Shown piece by piece: positions 1 through 6,248 of a stretch of 7,284 nucleotides of DNA. Positions within the stretch are counted from its first letter, which is position 1; the number at the start of each line of letters is the position of its first letter. The position numbers and the translations under genes are program-made. The stretch is from Thiobacillus sp. UBA6918 (GTDB lineage Bacteria; Pseudomonadota; Gammaproteobacteria; Burkholderiales; Thiobacillaceae). Location of the stretch: contig DKAU01000113.1 of assembly GCA_002450925.1 (NCBI GenBank), forward strand, positions 1,701-8,984, given 5' to 3'. The notes beneath the pieces are model-generated. The model did not search any database. It was not told the DNA's origin and worked only from the letters and a program-made list of their open reading frames with translations.

Positions 1-1
1 C

Positions 2-1240
2 AACCATTTCATGGTCGGTCTTGCACTGGGCGCCTATGGCCTGACCCAGGGCCTGCTGCAATTGCCCTTCGGCATGCTGTCCGACCGCATTGGCCGCAAG
101 AAGGTGATCGTGTTCGGCCTTGTGCTGATGGCGATCGGCAGCTTTGTCGCGGCCGGTGCGACCACGGTGCAGGGCGTCATCCTTGGCCGGGTGATCCAGG
201 GCGCGGGCGCGATTTCGGCCGTGGTTTCGGCCCTGTTGGCCGACCTCACGCGCGAAGAACACCGTACCAAGGCCATGGCGCTCATCGGCGCCAGCATTGG
301 CGCGACCTTTGCCTTTTCACTGGTGCTGGGGCCGGTGCTGGAACACAACATCGGCGTGCCGGGGATATTCACACTGACGGGTGTGCTGGCCATTGCCGCT
401 ATTGCCGTGGTCGTATTTTACGTGCCCAAACCTTTGCTCTCGAAATTCCATGCGGATGCCGAGGCAAACCCGGCAAGGCTTAAGGATGTACTGAGAGATA
501 CCCAACTCTTGCGCCTGAACTACGGTATTTTTGCCTTGCACGCCGCCCAGATGGCCATGTTCGTGGTTGTGCCCGTGGCGCTAGCCAGCTATGCGGGCCT
601 GCCCAAGGAACATCACTGGTGGGTGTACCTCCCGGTCATGATCGGTTCGCTGGTGATGGCGGTGCCCGGCATCATCGTGGGCGAGAAATATGGCAAGCTG
701 AAGCCGGTGTTTGTTGGCGCAGTGGCCCTGATGCTGGTGGCCCAGGTGGCCTTGTCGCAATCGCTGCACAGTCTGTTCGCCCTCGTGGCTGCACTATTTG
801 GCTACTTCGCGGCCTTCAATATGCTGGAGGCGACCCTGCCTTCGCTCATTTCCAAGCTGGCGCCCACTTCGGCCAAAGGCACGGCCATGGGCGTGTACAA
901 TACTTCCCAATCAATGGGTATTTTCGTGGGTGGCGTGGCCGGCGGCTGGCTCGCCCAGCACCATGGATTTGGCTCAGTTTTCCTGCTGTGTGCAGTGCTG
1001 ATGGGAGGCTGGCTGGTGCTGGCTCTGGGCATGCAACCGCCACCGGCAGTGAGAACCCGGATGTATCGGGTGGAGAATTTGAACCCATCCCGGGCACAGG
1101 CGTTGCGCGCATCCCTTGCTGGTATTTCAGGGGTGGTCGAGGCAGCTGTTCTGGCCGATGAAGGGGTGGCAATGCTTAAAGTTAAACAAAGCGGCTGGGA
1201 TGAGGCAGCCGCCATGCAATTGATCAAAGGGGAAGCGTAA
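2..1240 (+). CDS. yajR: YajR-like MFS transporter with C-terminal YAM-type domain (5' truncated)
   Basis: Inner-membrane secondary transporter of the major facilitator superfamily, probably a proton-driven exporter; its substrate cannot be told from the sequence. The frame is already open at the window edge, so the start lies upstream. By comparison with E. coli YajR about 50 residues, including the first transmembrane helix, are missing. Numbering from the Met at base 11, loop motif A (GMLSDRIGRK) is at residues 21-30, followed by GRVIQGAGA and DLTREEHRTKAMA, both strongly YajR-like. The second half has LEATLPSLISK and KGTAMGVYNTSQ, also matching YajR. After the last helix, the final 59 residues or so (351-409) form a soluble tail beginning MYRVENL, which fits the small ferredoxin-like YAM domain of YajR. 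The stop codon abuts the ssb start, so the two are probably co-transcribed. The family call is secure; orthology to E. coli YajR is likely. Confidence 0.88.
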   Translation, partial: NHFMVGLALGAYGLTQGLLQLPFGMLSDRIGRKKVIVFGLVLMAIGSFVAAGATTVQGVILGRVIQGAGAISAVVSALLADLTREEHRTKAMALIGASIGATFAFSLVLGPVLEHNIGVPGIFTLTGVLAIAAIAVVVFYVPKPLLSKFHADAEANPARLKDVLRDTQLLRLNYGIFALHAAQMAMFVVVPVALASYAGLPKEHHWWVYLPVMIGSLVMAVPGIIVGEKYGKLKPVFVGAVALMLVAQVALSQSLHSLFALVAALFGYFAAFNMLEATLPSLISKLAPTSAKGTAMGVYNTSQSMGIFVGGVAGGWLAQHHGFGSVFLLCAVLMGGWLVLALGMQPPPAVRTRMYRVENLNPSRAQALRASLAGISGVVEAAVLADEGVAMLKVKQSGWDEAAAMQLIKGEA

Positions 1241-1699
1241 ATGGCATCGGTCAACAAGGTCATTCTTATCGGCAATCTGGGGCGTGACCCGGAAATTCGC
1301 TACATGCCGTCCGGCGATGCGCTGGCGACACTGTCCGTGGCGACGACCGACACCTGGAAAGACAAGAGCGGCGAAAAACAGGAAAAAACCGAGTGGCACC
1401 GCGTGTCGATGTTCGGGCGGCTTGCCGAAATCGCGGGCGAATACCTCAAGAAGGGCAGCCAGGTCTATATCGAAGGCCGCATCCAGACGCGCAAGTACAC
1501 CGACAAGGACGGCCAGGAGAAGTACTCCACCGAGATCGTGGCTAACGAAATGAAGATGCTGGGTGGGCGCAACACGGCTGGTGGCACAGCCGACATGGAC
1601 AGCGCCCCGCGCCCAGCCAGTCGGCCCGCCTCAAATGCACCGGCCAAAGCCTCGGCAGGCGGCGCTTTTGATGACCTGGAAGACGATATTCCCTTCTGA
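1241..1699 (+). CDS. ssb: Single-stranded DNA-binding protein SSB
   Basis: Binds and protects single-stranded DNA during replication, recombination and repair, and recruits partner proteins through its C-terminal tip; it normally acts as a homotetramer in the cytoplasm. The 152-residue protein is a normal bacterial SSB. Its OB fold occupies about residues 1-108, with MASVNKVILIGNLGRDPEIR at the N-terminus and EWHRVSMFGR at 51-60. The DNA-stacking aromatics Trp39, Trp52 and Phe58 match E. coli Trp40, Trp54 and Phe60, while E. coli Trp88 is replaced by Tyr86. A Gly/Ala/Pro/Ser-rich linker (about 110-142) leads to the acidic partner-binding tip DDLEDDIPF at 144-152. The ATG at 1241 directly follows the transporter stop, and an AGGGG Shine-Dalgarno at 1228-1232 lies inside the transporter's 3' end, so translational coupling is likely. 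Confidence 0.97.
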   Translation: MASVNKVILIGNLGRDPEIRYMPSGDALATLSVATTDTWKDKSGEKQEKTEWHRVSMFGRLAEIAGEYLKKGSQVYIEGRIQTRKYTDKDGQEKYSTEIVANEMKMLGGRNTAGGTADMDSAPRPASRPASNAPAKASAGGAFDDLEDDIPF

Positions 1700-1760
1700 G
1701 ACAAGATTTTCTTGTAGTGTAAGTATACGAAGCGGCTCAAGAGCAGCCGTTATAACAATC
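1700..1760 (+). promoter_or_regulatory. Leader between ssb and first receptor: two small inverted repeats
   Basis: This 61-base gap holds two short dyads. ACAAGA (1701-1706) and TCTTGT (1710-1715) form a perfect 6-bp inverted repeat around TTT, one base after the ssb stop. CGGCT (1733-1737) and AGCCG (1745-1749) form a 5-bp stem with a 7-base loop, ending 11 bases before the receptor ATG. Neither is followed by a run of T, so neither looks like a standard intrinsic terminator. A TATACG at 1724-1729 could be a -10 element, but I see no good -35 partner. The dyads could be a weak terminator, an operator or a translation-masking hairpin. No match to the Fur-box consensus is evident. Confidence 0.3.
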
Positions 1761-3788
1761 ATGAAAGCAATGCGGAGAACTCTCATCAGAGTGATGGGGG
1801 CGCTTGTGCTGTCAGCACAGGCAAGCGCTGCCACGCTTACGGAGTCAGATTTCCTGGGTGATCTGCCCATGGTGCTGACTGCTTCCCGCATTTCGCAGTC
1901 TCCGCTCGATGCTCCAGCGCCCGTGACGGTTCTCGATCGCGAAATGATCCGCGCTTCGGGCTTTACCGAGATTCATGATCTCTTGCGCCTGGTGCCGGGT
2001 TTTCAGGTGGCCGAGTGGCCCCAAGGCTCTCCAGTTGTCGTAAACCATGGACTGGGTGATGCCCATTCGCGTCGCCTCCTTGTCCTGGTGGATGGACGAT
2101 CAGTCTATGATCCCTTTTGGGGTGGAGTCGATTGGCAAAGCCTGCCAGTTCACATGGAGGACATTGAGCGTATTGAGGTGGTGCGAGGCCCCAATCAGGC
2201 CAGTTATGGCGCTAATGCTTTCCAGGGTGTCATTAACATCATTACTCGCTCCCCATCTACCGATACCGGAATAGGTGTGGTGACCTCGGTCGGTAAACGC
2301 GGTTTTGGGGATTACTACGCTCGAATGGCACAGAACGCCGGTCCGGTTGATTGGCGTTTGAGTCTGTCCAGTCGCGAAATCAGCAGTTTTGAAGACAGGG
2401 GTGCCAAACCTGCCATCTGGGATGAAACTATCCGTCGCAAAATGCTGAACGCTCAGTTTGCCTATCATCCGGACACAAAACAGGAATGGAGGTTGCAAAT
2501 TGGCCTGAGCCGTGGCGATGATAATGCGGGCACAACAACTGAAGCCAACAAATATCCCTTGCATGATCGAAGTGCAGATCACAATTTCCTGCAACTCGCA
2601 TGGCGAAACGCCTATTCACCCGATTCGGAAGTCTCCTTGCAGTATTACCATTACGATCGCAAGGATAGAGAGGTTTATCAGAAGAGCAATTCGGTGACGA
2701 CGCCCACTGAATGGATCCCTGTAGATTTTAATCTTGATACCAGGCGTGATGATCTGGAATTCCAGCAAATCCACGGTTTTAGCGATAACGTGAAAGGCGT
2801 CTGGGGTATTGGGCTGCGTCGCGACGAGGCAAAATCACCCCATTACCTCTACGGTTTGGGAACCGTTTCCGGCAACCAATGGCAGGTCTTCGGCAACATG
2901 GATTGGCAGATATCGCCAGCCTGGTTACTACATGTCGGCGCCATGGTCGAGAATCACTATCTGGCCGATACCCAGTTTTCCCCAAGAGTGGCGCTTAATT
3001 ACGCCATTGATCCGAACCATTCGATACGCATCAGCGCCGGCCAGGGTTATCGTGCGCCCACCCTGTTAGAGGCCAGATCCCGAGAGGTTTATCCTGGCGG
3101 ACCTGCTTCCATTGCGGATGTGGGGAATTGGTCTGTAATCAATCTCGATTCCGAGCAAGGGACTTTTGGCGAACTTGGGTATGTTGGCCGTTTCCCCTCC
3201 GTAAAGCTCTCGGTTGATGCACGACTGTTTCTTGACAGATACAACAAATATATCGACAGCGTTAGTTGCAACCTGGAAGCAATGCCCAATGAATGCCCAT
3301 TTGCTCAACCATTGGGCTATGTTCGCCCCTCCTGGTTTGGGAACAGGAAAGCCTACTATTTCTACAATTCAGGCGATCTGGAAGTGTATGGCGGTGACTT
3401 GACTCTGGATTGGCGACATGATGTTCTCGGTCGCTTTGTATTTTCTACAGCCCTGACCCAAATCAATGCCGGTAGCATGACCGATCTGGATGCGGAGAAA
3501 TCGGCGCCGACCCATGCCAGCAGCCTGCTGTGGACAAAAACCTTTGCAGGGGGCTGGAATACCAGTCTGGGGTTTTATTACATGGGCTACATGAAATGGC
3601 CCAATGACGGCGATGACCAGTGGGCATACCACAAGCTGGACCTGAAGATAGGCAAGCGTTTTGGCAAGCCCGGAACGGACAACGAGATTGCCGTGACCTT
3701 GCAAAACGTCAATGACAAGCACTCAGAATTTGATGTTTATTACGAAGTTGAGCGTCAGGCATTCGTCACGCTTCGACTTTCACTTTAA
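1761..3788 (+). CDS. TonB-dependent outer-membrane receptor (first of tandem pair)
   Basis: Outer-membrane active-transport receptor powered by TonB-ExbB-ExbD; the substrate (metal chelate, cobalamin or other) cannot be read from the sequence. The 675-residue product has a signal peptide (basic MKAMRRTLIR, hydrophobic VMGALVLS, likely cleavage after ASA at 21-23). A TonB-box-like segment PMVLTASR (36-43) follows, then a plug domain (about 50-163) with IRASGF, DLLRLVPGF, LVDGRSVY and VRGPNQASYGANAFQGVINI (141-160). The rest is a beta-barrel with alternating polar/hydrophobic strands. I chose the ATG at 1761 because it gives a clean signal peptide; the frame stays open back to 1563, but that would overlap ssb and bury the signal. 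The Shine-Dalgarno is weak, and ATG 1770 is an alternative start. The last residue is Leu rather than the usual Phe/Trp. Cys503 and Cys512 lie in one probable surface loop and may form a disulfide. It resembles the BtuB/FepA-like group (COG4206/COG4771). Confidence 0.92.
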   Translation: MKAMRRTLIRVMGALVLSAQASAATLTESDFLGDLPMVLTASRISQSPLDAPAPVTVLDREMIRASGFTEIHDLLRLVPGFQVAEWPQGSPVVVNHGLGDAHSRRLLVLVDGRSVYDPFWGGVDWQSLPVHMEDIERIEVVRGPNQASYGANAFQGVINIITRSPSTDTGIGVVTSVGKRGFGDYYARMAQNAGPVDWRLSLSSREISSFEDRGAKPAIWDETIRRKMLNAQFAYHPDTKQEWRLQIGLSRGDDNAGTTTEANKYPLHDRSADHNFLQLAWRNAYSPDSEVSLQYYHYDRKDREVYQKSNSVTTPTEWIPVDFNLDTRRDDLEFQQIHGFSDNVKGVWGIGLRRDEAKSPHYLYGLGTVSGNQWQVFGNMDWQISPAWLLHVGAMVENHYLADTQFSPRVALNYAIDPNHSIRISAGQGYRAPTLLEARSREVYPGGPASIADVGNWSVINLDSEQGTFGELGYVGRFPSVKLSVDARLFLDRYNKYIDSVSCNLEAMPNECPFAQPLGYVRPSWFGNRKAYYFYNSGDLEVYGGDLTLDWRHDVLGRFVFSTALTQINAGSMTDLDAEKSAPTHASSLLWTKTFAGGWNTSLGFYYMGYMKWPNDGDDQWAYHKLDLKIGKRFGKPGTDNEIAVTLQNVNDKHSEFDVYYEVERQAFVTLRLSL

Positions 3789-3956
3789 GCGGTAAGCCTA
3801 ACCTTATCGGGCAGCTGCTCATGAGAAAGTTCAGTTCTTTATAGTGCAATTGGTCTGCAACAATTCCGATTATTACAAATTGCCCTGGTCATGGTACTGT
3901 TCGCGGCCGGAGTAGGGGGACGGATGCGGAGCATATTCGAATAACAGGGGTGGAGC
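3789..3956 (+). other. Intergenic region between the two receptors
   Basis: This is the longest non-coding stretch in the window (168 bases). After the first receptor's stop, GGTAAG (3791-3796) can pair with CTTATC (3803-3808; one G-U pair), and a GCAGCTGC palindrome lies at 3811-3818; neither has a T tract, so I see no convincing terminator. GCAATTGGT (3846-3854) and ACAAATTGC (3875-3883) form an imperfect inverted repeat (8 of 9 positions, 20-base spacer) that could be an operator or a weak hairpin. A TATAGT at 3840-3845 resembles a -10 box, but I found no persuasive -35. Bases 3864-3944 are open in the same frame as the downstream receptor and encode a hydrophobic stretch ending at TAA 3942-3944 (see findings). 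Confidence 0.4.
3946..3950 (+). promoter_or_regulatory. Shine-Dalgarno AGGGG fixing the GTG start of the second receptor
   Basis: AGGGG ends 6 bases before GTG 3957. No other usable start lies between the in-frame TAA at 3942-3944 and this GTG. The next candidates, TTG 3987 and ATG 3990, would remove the basic n-region of the signal peptide and have no comparable ribosome-binding site. The site therefore supports GTG 3957 as the true start. Confidence 0.6.
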
Positions 3957-5843
3957 GTGGTAGGTCTGTGTAATTGGCGTATTGGTTTGATGGCACTGGT
4001 TGTCCCCATACAGAGTATGGCCACGACCCTGACGGAAACCGACTTTTTTGCTGAAGTGCCGATTGTGCTGTCAGCATCACGCCTGTCACAGCCGCTAACG
4101 AATACACCTGCGGCAGTCACCATCATCGACCAGGACATGATCCGTACCTCGGGTTTCCGGGATATTCCGGATCTTTTGAGGCTTGTCCCCGGTTTTACCG
4201 TGGCGTACACGGATCTCAATACCTGGGGCGTGGGCTATCACGGCATGGCCGATGCCTTTTCCCGGCGCATGCAGGTGCTGGTCGACGGCCGTTCCGTTTA
4301 TCTGCCCGGCTTTGGACAGGTCCAATGGAATTTTTTGCCGCTTTCCATAGAAGACATCGACCACATTGAAGTCGTGCGCGGCCCCAATGCTGCGGCCTAT
4401 GGCGCGAATGCCTTTTTTGGCGTGATCAACATCATTACCAAGGATCCCGCGCAAGTGCAGGGCGTCCATTTTTCCGGGCAAGCGGGTCAGCAAAACAACC
4501 ATGGGTTGCTGGCACGATACGGCGGCAGCAACGGGGATTTTCGCTATCGGCTGAGTTTGTTTGAAGACTGGCGCGACCGTTTTGATACGCATGCGGAAAG
4601 AACGGATACCAAAAACCTGGATTTCAGGGGGGAGTACCGCCTTTCCAATACCGACGAAGTGACGGTCAATCTGGGCATCAGCCGTGCCGATTGGCGATGG
4701 GGAAACCAGGGCGATCTATTCAATCCGGTTCGGAATGATGTGAATGCTGGAGGCGAGCAATTCCAGGTGAAGTTCAGGCGTGTAGTTGATGCACGTACGG
4801 AGTGGTCGCTTCAGTTTTACCACACAAGGGATTTTCTGGAAGACTCCTATCTCGTGCCGGGAGACTTCCTGGTTTCTTTCAGCCAGGAACATTGGCGCGA
4901 TGACCTGGAATTCCAGATGATCAATGCCATCAATGACAAGACGCGGATGGTATGGGGCGCCGAAGCACGTTGGGAAGGTGTGGATGCCTCGGACTGGTTC
5001 TTTTATGGCATGGATGCACGTACCGGCGCCATGCAGAGACTGTTTGCCAACATTGAATGGGCGCCAGATGACAACTGGATCGTAAACGGCGGCATCATGG
5101 CCGAGCATCACTATTACACGGGCCTGGATTACTCGCCGCGCCTGGCAGTCAACTATCTGATCTCGCCGGACCATGCCATTCGTGCCTCCATCGGCCAGGC
5201 ATATCGTTCGCCGACCTTCTTCGAAGTAGAAAGCCTTAATCCTTACAGATACTTGCCGGGTGGAAACCTTGACGCAGAGCGTGTGGTTTCACGGGAACTT
5301 GGATATGTCGCGCATATTCGACCGATGAATCTGGATGTCGATGCACGGCTTTTCAGTGACAAGGTTCGCAAAATCATCGGCGATACGGATGTTGATCCGG
5401 GCCCGCAAGTCATACTGCAATCGTTCAACATGTCCCATGCCAACATCAGGGGTGCCGATATCCAGATCAAATGGCGGCCAACCAAGGATTTTGATCTGAT
5501 TATGAATTATGCCCGAGTGCATATCGATTCGAATGACAATGACATTGCAACCTCTTCGCCGGAAAACAATTTTTCTGCGCTCGCGACTTACCGCCTGGCC
5601 GGGGGATGGGAAGCCAGCGCTGGCCTTTACAAGCTTGGGACGATGAAGTGGATTGCCGGAGGCGATACCACGAAGGGCTTTACACGGGTAGACGCACGTC
5701 TGGCTCGAAAGTGGAGGCTGCAAGGCCACCAGTTGGAATTGTCGATTGTGGGCCAGGATCTGGGCAATGAACGCTATGCCGAGGAACTCAACACCAACCT
5801 CTTTGATAGGCGGGTGTATGTGGGACTGTCATTTGACTGGTAA
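3957..5843 (+). CDS. TonB-dependent outer-membrane receptor (second of tandem pair)
   Basis: TonB-powered outer-membrane receptor, paralogous to the gene before it; the substrate is unknown. The 628-residue product starts at a GTG supported by AGGGG six bases upstream. It has a short signal peptide (hydrophobic LMALVVPI, likely cleavage after SMA at 20-22) and a TonB-box-like PIVLSASR (35-42). The plug (about 50-162) carries IRTSGF, DLLRLVPGF, LVDGRSVY and VRGPNAAAYGANAFFGVINI (140-159). The barrel ends in DRRVYVGLSFDW, with the terminal aromatic expected for recognition by the BAM assembly machinery. Residues 24-161 align without gaps to 25-162 of the first receptor with about 85 of 138 identical (hand count); the barrels diverge much more, suggesting different ligands. 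The only cysteine is Cys5, in the signal peptide. Length is normal for a BtuB-sized receptor. A hairpin follows 16 bases after the stop. Confidence 0.92.
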   Translation: MVGLCNWRIGLMALVVPIQSMATTLTETDFFAEVPIVLSASRLSQPLTNTPAAVTIIDQDMIRTSGFRDIPDLLRLVPGFTVAYTDLNTWGVGYHGMADAFSRRMQVLVDGRSVYLPGFGQVQWNFLPLSIEDIDHIEVVRGPNAAAYGANAFFGVINIITKDPAQVQGVHFSGQAGQQNNHGLLARYGGSNGDFRYRLSLFEDWRDRFDTHAERTDTKNLDFRGEYRLSNTDEVTVNLGISRADWRWGNQGDLFNPVRNDVNAGGEQFQVKFRRVVDARTEWSLQFYHTRDFLEDSYLVPGDFLVSFSQEHWRDDLEFQMINAINDKTRMVWGAEARWEGVDASDWFFYGMDARTGAMQRLFANIEWAPDDNWIVNGGIMAEHHYYTGLDYSPRLAVNYLISPDHAIRASIGQAYRSPTFFEVESLNPYRYLPGGNLDAERVVSRELGYVAHIRPMNLDVDARLFSDKVRKIIGDTDVDPGPQVILQSFNMSHANIRGADIQIKWRPTKDFDLIMNYARVHIDSNDNDIATSSPENNFSALATYRLAGGWEASAGLYKLGTMKWIAGGDTTKGFTRVDARLARKWRLQGHQLELSIVGQDLGNERYAEELNTNLFDRRVYVGLSFDW

Positions 5844-5859
5844 CGGGTTTGTGGAGCCT

Positions 5860-5892
5860 TGCGTATAAGCCCCTGCTTATAAACGCATTTCT
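5860..5892 (+). terminator. Probable intrinsic terminator after the receptor pair
   Basis: TGCGTATAAGC (5860-5870) pairs with GCTTAT-AA-ACGCA (5875-5887), giving 11 base pairs with a 2-base AA bulge and a CCCT loop. It is followed by TTTCT (5888-5892). The stem is strong in length but AT-rich in the middle, and the T tract is short, so termination may be partial. Its place between the receptors and the FmdB gene fits a transcript end. Confidence 0.55.
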
Positions 5893-5896
5893 GGTG

Positions 5897-5902
5897 TAAA
5901 AT
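5897..5902 (+). promoter_or_regulatory. Candidate -10 element for the fmdB-DUF502-aspS group
   Basis: TAAAAT at 5897-5902 matches TATAAT at 5 of 6 positions, lies just after the probable terminator and 36 bases before the FmdB start, and is where a promoter would be expected. The hexamer 17 bases upstream (TGCTTA, 5874-5879) is a poor -35, so this is only a candidate. Confidence 0.3.
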
Positions 5903-5926
5903 CGGCAGCAATTCAACTAGCCTTTC

Positions 5927-5932
5927 AAGGAG
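5927..5932 (+). promoter_or_regulatory. Strong Shine-Dalgarno AAGGAG of the FmdB gene
   Basis: AAGGAG lies 6 bases before ATG 5939 and is the best ribosome-binding site in the window. It fixes the start of the small zinc-ribbon gene and implies efficient translation. Confidence 0.7.
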
Positions 5933-5938
5933 TAAATC

Positions 5939-6196
5939 ATGCCGATTTATGCCTATGCCTGCAGCGCCTGCGGCCATGCCGAAGATATGATGCAAAAAAT
6001 GTCGGACGCACCATTGACCACCTGTCCCAAGTGTGGCGCCGAGAGCTTTTCCAAGCAGATTACCGCTGCGGGTTTTGCGCTGAAGGGCAGCGGCTGGTAT
6101 GCCACCGACTTCAAGGGAGCCAGCAAGCCGGCCGAGAAGAAGGAAGAAGCCCCCGCCCATGCCTGTGGCAGCGGTGGTTGTGGCGCCTGTTCCTGA
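5939..6196 (+). CDS. FmdB-family zinc-ribbon protein
   Basis: Small (85-residue) putative metal-binding regulatory protein of the FmdB/CxxC_CXXC_SSSS family. The family is named after a gene in the Methylophilus amide/urea (fmd) system, but its biochemical role is not established. The start MPIYAYACSACGH is typical. Cys8/Cys11 and Cys29/Cys32 (CPKC) form two CxxC knuckles expected to hold one zinc ion. GFALKGSGWYATDF (45-58) is the conserved segment after the ribbon. A charged Lys/Glu/Ala linker (about 60-73) leads to a cysteine/glycine-rich tail HACGSGGCGACS (74-85) with three further cysteines (76, 81, 84). No signal peptide or membrane segment is present, so it should be cytoplasmic. It heads a probable operon with the DUF502 gene (52 bases downstream) and aspS, an order I recall as recurrent in betaproteobacteria. 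Confidence 0.9.
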   Translation: MPIYAYACSACGHAEDMMQKMSDAPLTTCPKCGAESFSKQITAAGFALKGSGWYATDFKGASKPAEKKEEAPAHACGSGGCGACS

Positions 6197-6219
6197 ACCT
6201 TTATAACCTGACCATTGGC

Positions 6220-6237
6220 GGGCGGCTTTTGCCGCCC
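6220..6237 (+). terminator. GC-rich hairpin before the DUF502 gene (possible attenuator)
   Basis: GGGCGGC (6220-6226) and GCCGCCC (6231-6237) form a perfect 7-bp stem closed by a TTTT loop. It is followed by CTGTCG and then TTTT at 6244-6247, so the T run is displaced from the stem and the element is at best a partial terminator. It ends 11 bases before the DUF502 ATG and could instead affect translation or mRNA stability. Confidence 0.4.
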
Positions 6238-6248
6238 CTGTCGTTTTC

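Noticed and set aside
619..1161. Alternative + frame of 180 codons inside the transporter
   Set aside because: It is a shadow in another frame of a high-GC gene; the translation is Gly/Arg-rich without domain motifs.
802..1275. Minus-strand frame of 157 codons opposite the transporter and ssb start
   Set aside because: It is antisense to two well-supported genes and its translation resembles no family known to me.
1563..1760. Upstream extension of the first receptor frame (Met at 1563) overlapping ssb
   Set aside because: The 66 extra residues overlap ssb for 137 bases, look like out-of-frame ssb translation, and would hide the obvious signal peptide starting at 1761.
3821..3844. Seven-codon ATG...TAG frame (MRKFSSL) as a leader peptide
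   Set aside because: It is too short to distinguish from chance and has no clear Shine-Dalgarno or downstream attenuator.
3864..3883. Possible Fur box before the second receptor
   Set aside because: The AT-rich stretch around GATTATTAC has too few matches to the 19-base Fur consensus to support a call.
3839..4219. Minus-strand frame of 126 codons across the inter-receptor gap
   Set aside because: It mostly mirrors the second receptor's plug, has no recognisable motif, and its composition follows from the + strand gene.
1761..5843. Long direct DNA repeat or recent duplication
   Set aside because: Similarity is clear in protein and in short plug segments, but DNA identity is broken everywhere by third-position changes, so this is an old paralogy rather than an annotated repeat.
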